64,000 bases of DNA, from the NCBI GenBank assembly GCA_001179505.1, contig CDMY01000366.1, positions 212,693 to 276,692 on the forward strand, written 5' to 3'. The notes beneath the pieces are model-generated. The model was given only the letters and a program-made list of their open reading frames with translations, had not been told where the DNA came from and searched no databases. Made by a program: the position numbers and the translations under genes. Origin of the DNA: Vitrella brassicaformis (Eukaryota > Sar > Vitrellaceae). Below are positions 1 to 8,594 of this stretch, one piece after another. Position 1 is the stretch's first letter, and each line of letters opens with the position of its first letter.

Positions 1-20
1 TCGTGCGTCGTGTACCTTAC

Positions 21-941
21 CTGTCCGTCTCGGCTTTTCTTGAGAGGTTTGTCTTCGTTCCACGGGTTCCGGAGGTCACTGACACGCTCGAAGCTCAGCT
101 GGCACTGATGCAGCCACTGCACGTGAAAGTTGGGCGCCAACCGGGTCGAGAAATCGCCCCAGATGCCTGCACACATAGCCACCCACAGCCACACATACAG
201 TGAGTGATTCGTCCTTCAACCGTCTCTCTGTTTTCTTCTGTCGGCGTCTGCCGACCAGGGTAGAGCGATGTGTCCGGCAGCGATGCCATCCGCCCAAAGC
301 CCTGGAAGCCCCCACTCTCGTTGGCCGAGAAGATGAGCACCACGTGGTCGCACTGCCGATAGGCGTCGCAGAAGCGATTGGTGTTGTTGGGCAGCGACGC
401 CCATATCCCACGCTGCACAGACGTCAGGATGTTCCTCAAGCTGTGCGACTTGATGATGAAACACCGAAACGTCCCCTCCTCTGGCGGCGGCAGCAGCGGG
501 AGCCTCTCGGGCGCCTCGGCAGGCGCGGCCGACACCACTGGCGGCCGCACTCGCTGCTCGAACAGAGGCCGTGGGCCGTTTATGAAGGGGACCCTTCCAC
601 CACCCCCTCCCTCCCGGCCGATTCTGCCCCCTCTCCACCCGGGCGGGCCCATGCGGCCGCCATCGCCCCTGCCGTAGCTCATGGGTGGGGCGAGAATGCC
701 CTCGGCGTCGGCTCCTCGGGCCTCGTTGAGTCGCCCCTGCCTCTGTGTGTAGGCCTCCATCTTCTCCTCGGGATCTTCTGGGATGGCTTCCGGGTTGGCG
801 ATGATCATCTTGAGGAACCAGTAGGGCAGCTTCTCGGGCGCCTGAGACTGGGGGAGCCGGTCGTGCCGCTTCCGGCAAAGAGGGCCGAGCTTGCAGAAGC
901 CATACTTGAAGGGCACACACTCCTTGCGCTCCTGAGGACCG

Positions 942-972
<31 letters not shown>

Positions 973-1352
973 CACCACACACACGGGAGTGTCATCCATC
1001 CATCGGCTGTTTGTGTGCCTTCCTTCTTCACAACACAACGCATTCAACGCACCTCCATTTTGATGTGTTGGAAGACGCAGTTTTCATCGTTGCAGGTGCC
1101 TGTTTTGAGGAATGTGGGGCACTCGGGCATCCTGGAGAGGTCGTACTGGTGTAGGAAGTCGCAGGCATCGCCCTTCATGCACATGCCCTTGAGCCAGTGC
1201 TTGCACACGACGCTGTGGCGCCCTCTGCCGGTGCTGCTGACGACATAGGCGGATGAGTGTCCCTGCACCTCCAGCTGCCGCTGCCTCTCCTGGTCCTGAC
1301 GCTCGATGGTCTCCTCGAAGTCAAACGACAGATCCTGATCTCCGTCACCCAT
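21..1352 (-). CDS. CPSF4: CPSF30 (CPSF4) with YTH domain, 3' end off the window
   Basis: Subunit of the cleavage and polyadenylation factor that binds pre-mRNA near the poly(A) signal. Its YTH domain is expected to read N6-methyladenosine. Three visible exons, 1352-1053, 931-256 and 166-21, give 374 residues in one frame. Three CCCH fingers come first (around residues 45-120: CKHWLKGMCMKGDACDFLH, then CPTFLKTGTCNDENCVFQH, then CVPFKYGFCKLGPLCRKRH). A Gly/Arg/Pro linker follows, then YTH with FRCFIIKSHS, the cage Trp in GIWASL, the second Trp in GIWGDF, and the closing LRNPWNEDKPLKKSRDGQ. A donor GTAAGG at 20-15 shows that at least one more exon lies outside. Three fingers, not five, plus YTH is the plant and apicomplexan form; that is family knowledge. 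The start is the ATG at 1352, divergent from SDE2. Confidence 0.93.
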
Positions 1353-1496
1353 CACGAGGGACTCACCTCACCGACGGGCGGATCAATCGTACGGCGGCAA
1401 GAGGGGACACAGATCAACTCGAAGGTATCTCGAAAATGACGGAATTGTTGGGCGCCAACCACCCTCTCCCTCCGTAAGTTTCACGTTTGCCCTGTG
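1353..1496. promoter_or_regulatory. Putative bidirectional promoter, CPSF30/SDE2
   Basis: These 144 bases separate the two start codons of head-to-head genes and contain no reading frame of their own. Both 5' UTRs and both promoters must lie here. I see no clear TATA box. This is inferred from gene layout only. Confidence 0.5.
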
Positions 1497-2765
1497 ATGG
1501 CGATGCCATCCACGCGAATGAGTGAGATGACTGGGTGTGCGGTAGGCAACTGCCTTGTTGACTTGCCAGATTCGTATGGCACTCGCTGTTTTCAATACCC
1601 TCTACACACACCCCTGCCATCATCCTTCTTCGCCGACACCGTCGAGCGCCTCTACGGCATCCCTGTCGAGTCGCAGCGCCTGGTCATCAACGGCCTGGAG
1701 CTCTCGAGCCACCCCTTCATCCAGCCGTCCCTCATCGACCAAGGATGCTCGTTGAAGGTGCTGTTGCGTCTGGTGGGCGGCAAGGGGGGATTCGGGTCGC
1801 TGCTGCGGGGCCAGAAGGGTCGTCAGAAGAAGACCACCAACTTCGACGCCTGCCGTGACCTCTCCGGCCGCCGCATCCGCCACGCACAGGCGGTGAAGCG
1901 CATCAAGGACTGGCTGGAGAAGAAGAAACAGGACGACGATCTCGTCAAGGCGCTGGGTGGGGGGGAAGCGGCCGTGACCAAGCAGCCGCACCAGCCGCAG
2001 CAGCAGCAGGCAGCTCCTGCTGTCGGTCTGGACGGCACGTACATCAAGGCTTTGAAGCAGCGTGCGGGGACGATGAAGGACATCGTGCGGGAGGGGCTGA
2101 CTGAGGAAAGGAAGCGCACCGCCGAGCTGGCCAAGAAGCGGCCGCAGCCGTCGGGCAACATCAAGCGCCTGTGGTTCGAAGATCCATCACTCATCGACGA
2201 CGAGGATGCCGAACAAGACCAGGACACCAAGGAGGAGGAGAAGGCAAAGCCGGCGTCGTCGTCTCTCTCGCCGCCCAAGAAGATGCCACCCACCGCCTTC
2301 AAGGCGCCTCCGCCCGTCCCCGCCCGCTCCGCTCCCCCCACCCCCTCTGTCCCCTCCAAGACCCCCGACACGCCCATCGACAGACCCCCGAGCGTGAACA
2401 ACGCTGGCACGTCTGAGTCGCCGCTGCCGGCCATCGACCAGCTGAAGCTGACATCTTCTCCCTCCCCCACACCCACACCCGCACCCGATGAGAGAGAGGG
2501 CATGGAGATCGACGAGAGGAAGAAGGAAGAGGATGCCAGGTGGGAGAGGGAGGCGGCGGCCATCGACGTGTCGGCTGCGAGCGGGGCGTGGGAGTCGGCT
2601 GAGGGGCTGCTGGAGGTGTACCATGCGGATGTGATCAAGCACAAGCTCAAGCAGCTGGGGCTCAAGTGTGGCGGCACGCCGCTGGCGCGGGCGCAGCGGC
2701 TGTTTTTGCTCAAGACCACACCGATCGACCAGCTGCCCAAGAAACTCATGGCCAAGAAGACCTAA
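1497..2765 (+). CDS. SDE2: SDE2-like protein (ubiquitin-fold, GGKGG, SAP domain)
   Basis: SDE2 is made as a ubiquitin-fold precursor, cut after a Gly-Gly, and the released C-terminal part acts in splicing of selected introns and in replication-fork and genome stability. The single exon encodes about 422 residues. The ubiquitin-like part runs to about residue 100 and ends in GGKGGFGSLLRGQ, the hallmark cleavage site. It is followed by the conserved KTTNFDACRDLSGRRIR block and a basic helix. The middle is acidic and Pro/Ser-rich (low complexity), and the C-terminus (DVIKHKLKQLGLKCGGTPLA) is a SAP-type helix pair. Several in-frame ATGs (1497, 1503, 1518, 1527) could start it; the first is used here. 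The absence of introns is unusual in this window. Confidence 0.92.
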   Translation: MAMPSTRMSEMTGCAVGNCLVDLPDSYGTRCFQYPLHTPLPSSFFADTVERLYGIPVESQRLVINGLELSSHPFIQPSLIDQGCSLKVLLRLVGGKGGFGSLLRGQKGRQKKTTNFDACRDLSGRRIRHAQAVKRIKDWLEKKKQDDDLVKALGGGEAAVTKQPHQPQQQQAAPAVGLDGTYIKALKQRAGTMKDIVREGLTEERKRTAELAKKRPQPSGNIKRLWFEDPSLIDDEDAEQDQDTKEEEKAKPASSSLSPPKKMPPTAFKAPPPVPARSAPPTPSVPSKTPDTPIDRPPSVNNAGTSESPLPAIDQLKLTSSPSPTPTPAPDEREGMEIDERKKEEDARWEREAAAIDVSAASGAWESAEGLLEVYHADVIKHKLKQLGLKCGGTPLARAQRLFLLKTTPIDQLPKKLMAKKT

Positions 2766-3837
2766 CAACATGGCAAGATGGCAAGATGGGATGGGATGCA
2801 CGTAGCGTAGCGAGCGGCGAAGGGGGGAGGGGCGGTGTAGCTTGCGTGAGAAAGAGGGGCGGGTTGTGGTCGTTGTTGGTGCGCTGCGGTGATGGTTGTT
2901 GCGAGCCCTATTGGTGCTGGTTTGGATTGCCGTGTTTGCCGATTTCATGCGAACGTTTGTGTGACCAGATTGTGCATCGTGGGTGTGTTCGGTCGGCTGA
3001 GATCGATTACACACGCGGTGCACGAGTCGGGCGAAGACAGACGTTCGCTTGGAGGCGGGCGGAAGACGATGCGTGTTGGATGTTTGCCAGACTGGCCATG
3101 CGTGACAGGCGTGTGTGTCAATTCTTGAAGGACTGTCTGTTGCCATGGTCCGGTCCTCTTTCAGTTACTTACTTGCACACGCCAGGTAGGGGCATGCATC
3201 GCATCGTTCATTGTTCATTGTGTGGCCCGTAACTGTCCATGGGGCGTCACTCGAGCACCCATGGTCATCAGAAAGCCGCCCGTGTCAGTTTGGCTGTCCT
3301 GTCGATGGACATTAGCCAGCCGCCTCCCATCACACAGAGAGGTGGGGGAGGGCCGCCAGACAGCCGAGGTCGATAGAATCAGCTGAGTGGTGCGGTGCGG
3401 TGCGGTGCACGGGTGGGAGGCATGTGTTAAGAAACACGCGCGGACTGACTGAGAAATGTGTCCTCCCTCATGCATCGGATGCATCCATGGCAGGCCACCC
3501 ACAGCCACCGCCATAGTACACACTTCCACACCAACGCACGGATCGGATGCCATGCCGCACACAAAACATAATACATAAAACACACACATATACTACACAC
3601 AGGCATGGCGGATACGGGAGAGAAACGTCCTCGATGCCTGGCATGGCCGCCCCGCCCCGCACACGCACACATAACATAGACACACACGTACACACGCACT
3701 ACACGTGTCTGTCTGTCTACGACAGAAAAAGACGGCTTGGCTTGGCTTGCTCGCCGCTGGGCCAGGAGATGTGAGAAAGACAAATGAGCCATGCACAACA
3801 CACGCATAGCACATTGGTGGTCTGTCTGTCTGCCTGC
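2766..3837. other. Convergent intergenic region, no gene seen
   Basis: The 3' ends of SDE2 and ALDH12 face each other across 1.07 kb. Reading frames here are short and repeat-driven. Visible content is CA-rich simple sequence (3580-3700) and a short GCGGT-type tandem (about 3390-3407). No RNA gene was recognised. Confidence 0.6.
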
Positions 3838-6381
3838 CTAAGTGGGTGGTGGTGTCGTCCATCCCTCAGGGATGGGCCCATGGTCAAACACCACCTCCCT
3901 GTGGCAGGTCCACGTCTGCAGGATGGCCTCGGGCGTGCCGATACCTGCTGCCATGGGGTCGCCAGCCGGACCAAACCTGCACACACGAACCGAGCGAGGC
4001 ACACAGACAGAGAGACAGCGACACGAAGTGAGCACAAAACAAAACGAAGGAAGCAAGACAGACAGACATGGGAGCCGACCAGTGGTTTTGTGGCGCGCCG
4101 GTGGTTCTGGCCCTCAGCCCTGCGTATGTGGTGCCGTTGACGGTGCTGCCCAGGATCTTCTGAAGGAACAACATGTCACTCGACACCACGGCTGCCGTCA
4201 AGTGGTGAGACATCCTGCACACACACACACACACACACAAACACACAAACACACACACACAGACACACACATATACCCAACACACCAGTCGCCTCCTCCT
4301 CAGAGATGCATTCGTTGGCACAGTCGCTCTGTACTGTACCATTCGCACATCTCGATAAGCTTGCCTTCCTCTCCGTCTTGCCACTCAGTGACCACCTGCA
4401 CCGGCCCGAACAGCTCCCTCGTGCAGGTGGGGAAGAAGTTGGGCTGCAGCAGCGTGTCCAAAGGCACCAGCACTGCAGAAGGCTCCACGGCACCATACTG
4501 CTCCGGGATCTTGTGGTCCTCCAAAGGACGGCCGCCAAACAGCAGGCGGGCACCGGGGAGACTCGACAAGGCCTGCACCGCACCCGTGGAGGATTTGCGG
4601 TTGTGGTGGCTGCGGTGCGTGTGTGGGTGGGTGGTGACGTGAGTCACCAACCTCGATGTGGTCCATGATGTCTTTGGTGGTGTGGGAGAGCACTGGCGAC
4701 AACGTCAGCTCAGCCAGGCTGCACACACGAAGCGAAAGGACACACACGTATCGTATGGATGATGGATGGAGTGCCTTGCGTTGCCTTGCATTGTGTGGTC
4801 AGACATTTGTGTCTGGCCCGGCTGGTTGACCTTCTTCTCTTGGCGAGTGCGGCGACCTTGTCGTAGAGGCCAGCACTCACCCAGTTCTTGTGCGCGGCCA
4901 CCAGCGACTGCGCAGAACACTTCTGGCCTGAATTGAATGAAACACGCAATCAGTGAAAAAGAAAGAAACCGTCTGTCGAGTCGATCGCGTTGCTTGTGTC
5001 GTGGCCGTGTTGTGTTGTGTGGTGCGGTGGGGATGGCGGTAGGTACCGCACGTACCCGACATGGCGTATGCGTCCTGGTCGCACTGCCAGGCCACGTACT
5101 CGGGGTCACTCACATCGGGACCCAATATCTTCCTGACAGACAGACAGACAGACACAGCAGCCAGGCAGCCCACCACACACACACACACCGATACACATGC
5201 AGACACCATAGATAGGGACGGACGGTGGCATGGCCTTGTGTCGCGATGGATGCCATATGTACCAGTCGAAGCCAGAGTCCTCTGTCTTCATGCGACCCTT
5301 GGTGAGCTTGCTGAGCTTCTCAGAGGTCTCGGACGAGCCTGTGAACTGCACCATGCGCACGGCAGCACGGCTGACCAGATCACTCATCACCGGACCCCTG
5401 AGACACACACACACACACACACACACAGACATGCAGAGAGAGAGAGAGAGAGAACGATATGCCTCTCTGCGCACACACATGCAGGATTCTCTTATCATGC
5501 CTGTCTGTGTGTATGAGGGTATGGTTATCTGTACCTGCAGCTGATGAAGTCGATTTCGTCCTTGGGGAGTCCGCAGAAGTGCATGAACCGGATGAACTGC
5601 TCGACGGGCATCCCCATGGTGCTCTCCGTCTTGACCACCGGCTTGTTGCCCACCATCGCCGCGCCCAACATCTACACACACACACGCACACAATGGTCCG
5701 TTGTCGCTGATGTGGACCAAAGTACTTATCCCTCCCACCCACAAACACACCTGCATGCCGCAGATCTCTAGAGGGAAGTTGAAGGGGGAGATGACGGCCA
5801 CGGGGCCGTACGGCCACCTGTACCCTTGCGACTGCTGCCCGAGATGGTCCCCCGCCACGGTGAAGCCACGACACAGGAAACGTACCTGCACACATACAAT
5901 ACATGTACACACACCAATGTCAGTCAGTCAACGGGCAACAAACCACGATAGACCCCGGCTGGCTACCATTGATGTGATACGGCCTGCTCCTCTCCCTCCC
6001 TCCCTCCCTATCAATCATTCACTAGTTCCTTAGTTACCGAGTCGCCGCTGAAGTTCTCCAGGAAGGTGCGGATGATGGTCATCTCGCCCTTGCACTGCAC
6101 ACACACACACACACACAGACACACACACAGGGATGGGATGCCCCTTCCCTGCCTTGACTCGTCCCCCGTCCCGTGTGTGTTTCAAGGTTGCCTGTGCGTA
6201 TGACTTGGGCATGACCCTCTGGATGCACTTGACGAAGAAGTCGAGCACCTCGGGGTCGTGCAGGTGCTCGGCAGCCTTCTGGAACACACGGCCGTACATC
6301 AGATACCTGAATGAATGGGCAATGTGCAAAGTGCATAGACGCGAAGCCACCTGACGTGTGTGTGTGTGCTCTGTGTGTGTG

Positions 6382-6423
<42 letters not shown>

Positions 6424-6870
6424 CTCTCCGGGCTTTTGAGTGGGTTGTGTCGGCCGCTCTTGGGCACCTTCTTCAGACTCGATACAAACGGACCCAACTC
6501 ATCGCTCTGAGTCACACACGAATCACACACCCATCCAAAGACAGCCCATCCATTCACTCACACAGCCGTGGCACATCCATCCATCCATTTGTCCATTGCT
6601 CTCATGCCTAGTACCTACCGTCGTTTTCGGTGCCTTGATGAATGGTTCGCCATTGAGTGGGTCCACCACGCTATAGGTCTCCTTGGACTTGCGCCATTCG
6701 CCCTCGACAAGGTTCTCGATGTGGTGGACTTCGCTGGCACTCAGCGACACGGGATCTACGGTGGCGAACTGGCTGACTGTGCTGAACAGACGGCAGGGGA
6801 CGGAGCGCCAAGCCGATGGATGGACCGAGGCATGCCGCAAAAGGCTGGGACGCAGTGCTGACGTCAGCAT
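3838..6870 (-). CDS. ALDH12A1: Delta-1-pyrroline-5-carboxylate dehydrogenase, ALDH12 type, mitochondrial
   Basis: Oxidises P5C (glutamate semialdehyde) to glutamate with NAD+, the last step of proline breakdown, expected in mitochondria. Thirteen exons join in frame to 553 residues: 6870-6619, 6506-6424, 6306-6192, 6094-6038, 5885-5751, 5671-5535, 5397-5263, 5132-5056, 4927-4831, 4718-4652, 4572-4340, 4214-4080 and 3976-3838. The Arg/Ser-rich N-terminus (MLTSALRPSLLRHASVHPSA) looks like a mitochondrial presequence. Plant ALDH12 signatures run throughout: YRWPYGPVAVISPFNFPLE, the FTGSSET cofactor loop, GFDWKILGPDV, the nucleophile Cys in SGQKCSAQS, and NHWFGPAGDP near the end. The intron between 6191 and 6095 has a GC donor (CAG|GCAACC); reading through it breaks the frame. 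Closest to plant ALDH12, not animal ALDH4. Confidence 0.95.
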
Positions 6871-7638
6871 AGCGGCTGCCTCCTCGTCACTCTTCCGCTC
6901 GACCTTTTCTAGGGTTTCAAACCTTCAGGGTATTAAACCCTGAACTTGCGCGCGCGCGAGCCTCGCGAGCGGCGAGTTGGGCAGACGATGCAATGCATCG
7001 TCGGGGGGAGCTAGGTCATGCAGGCAGGCAGGCTGCTCACATACATACATACATACATACATACATACGTACAGACAGACACACGAACAGCCACACTCAC
7101 GGACAGACACACCCGGACAGACAGACGTTTCTACTCGTCCGTGAGAGACAGGAAGGGATACGTTAAATGAAGGGTGTGTCTCGCTTTTTCCCTGTGCCAT
7201 TCATCTGTTTCTGACTGACTCTGTCTCTGTCGGTCGGTCAATCTATCGGCAACATGTATGCATGCCACACCGACAACGCCCCCTCCCTCTGTCTACTCTG
7301 CCGGCGATGTGCGATCGTTCTCACCCAGCGCATCGTCATCGTCATCATCCTCACTATGGCCAGCCTCGTCCCGTACCCACAGCGTGCACTCACTCATCAA
7401 GATCGTCACCATGGCCAGCCTAGCACTCATCAAGAGAGGGAGAGAGGAGAGAGATACGGAAAAACTGTGTGCGTGTATGTACAGACGACAGACGGACAGA
7501 CAGACAGACAGACCGAACCTTTCGCATCAATGCAGCGAGGCAAAAGCAAGCACTGAAGTGTAGACGGTGATGTGTCGCGCGGGGCAGCACACAGGCCAGT
7601 GGGCTACTGATTCGCCGCTCCCGCGCTCTGTCTGCCGC
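6871..7638. other. Intergenic region upstream of ALDH12, two palindromes and repeats
   Basis: No convincing gene in 768 bases. Close to the ALDH12 start lie GGGTTTCAAACC (6912-6923) and a 6-bp stem CAGGGT-ATTAA-ACCCTG (6926-6942), then a GCGC-rich stretch. An ATAC tract lies at 7041-7068 and short GACA repeats near 7495-7515. The remaining frames are repeat-driven. The first 100 bases probably hold the ALDH12 promoter; the last part is 3' flank of the next minus-strand gene. Confidence 0.5.
7041..7068. repeat. (ATAC)n microsatellite
   Basis: About seven uninterrupted copies of ATAC in the intergenic region, read directly. Confidence 0.95.
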
Positions 7639-8434
7639 TCATGTGGCCACCTCTGCCGGGTCGAGAACTCGGATCTTCAAGCCCCAGTGGTCGGCAAACT
7701 CTTTGATGACACAGCGGTACTCTTCGGGCAGGCTGGGGTGGACGGCCACCTCAAGGCCGAAAACCGGGTAGCCATGTATGGCTGTGCACACACATCGCAC
7801 ACAAACAGCCAAGTGGCACTCGTCAATTCGCTCCAACTAACTGCTTTTTCTCATACGTACGTTCCTTGAGGACGGTGTACATGTTGGTGTAGAAGGTGTG
7901 GATGTCCGTCCCGGGCGTGGTGCTGCACTTGCTGAATGCGTTCCAGAAGCGCTGCACAGTGTCCCGGTCGTCCTGCCGAGGGCCACCGTTGAGCTGGAGC
8001 TCCTTGCAGACGTATGCCAGCTTACCCGCGACGGTCTCCGGCGCCAACATAGTGGGCTGGCGAATGAGTCTGGCGTCGTGTAACGCCTTGATGAGGAGCT
8101 TCTCGAAGACTGTGCGGGGGTTGAGAAGCCCTTCCGCCATCATCAGGCGCTTCTCGTAGTCGAGCAACAGCTTGTCCTTGTCTGCAATCCGCTTGTCCTT
8201 CTCCTGAATGAGCATGTCCTTGCCCGCAAGCAGCTTTTCCAGCATGTCCTCCTTCGCGGCAAGCCGCCTATCCTTCTCCGCCAGCAGCTCCTTAAGCAGC
8301 TGATCCTTGGGCGGCATGCCCGTCGTCTTGGCCGCGTGGAGGCGTGTGCTGGGGTTGGGAGGGGTGCGTAGGGGGACGATGAAGGCGGCGGAGAGGGTGA
8401 GGGACAAGAGCGCGACTGTCACGCAGAGCCACAT
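7639..8434 (-). CDS. Putative plastid-targeted coiled-coil protein, function unknown
   Basis: Two exons (8434-7861 and 7781-7639) encode 238 residues. The N-terminus is a hydrophobic signal peptide (MWLCVTVALLSLTLSAAFIV) whose predicted cut falls before Phe (SAA|FIVP). A Ser/Thr/Pro/Arg stretch ending TRLHAAK follows. This matches the bipartite leaders of algae with secondary red plastids, so import into the plastid is inferred. Residues about 45-100 are a heptad-like coiled coil with repeated Glu-Lys-Asp units (LLAEKDRRLAAKEDML, LLAGKDMLIQEKDKRIADKD). A conserved-looking C-terminal part ends HPSLPEEYRCVIKEFADHWG. I do not recognise the family. The gene is divergent from the F-box gene, 160 bp away. 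A secretory or vacuolar protein is the main alternative. Confidence 0.72.
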
Positions 8435-8594
8435 CGCGGTGGATCTCAGCTAGGCGTAAGATAATTCATGACGTGTCCGTTCGGTGAAGTGAAGCATCCG
8501 ACAGGGTTTGAAACCCGGAAACCTTGCGAGCCAAGGTGGAGGGGAGAATCCGGTTTACTTGTTGGTGCGTTGGCGCCCACCCGACACTGTCGCC
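8435..8594. promoter_or_regulatory. Putative bidirectional promoter with GGGTTTGAAACCC
   Basis: 160 bases between head-to-head start codons. It contains the odd palindrome GGGTTTGAAACCC (8504-8516), almost identical to the one upstream of ALDH12 at 6912. A regulatory role is inferred only from its position and recurrence. Confidence 0.5.

Noticed and set aside
1823-2755. 310-residue open frame antisense to SDE2
   Set aside because: Ser/Gly low-complexity shadow of the GC-rich SDE2 frame; no family features.
3842-4642. 266-residue plus-strand frame over ALDH12 exons
   Set aside because: Runs across several verified minus-strand exons and introns and contains repeat-encoded His-Thr runs.
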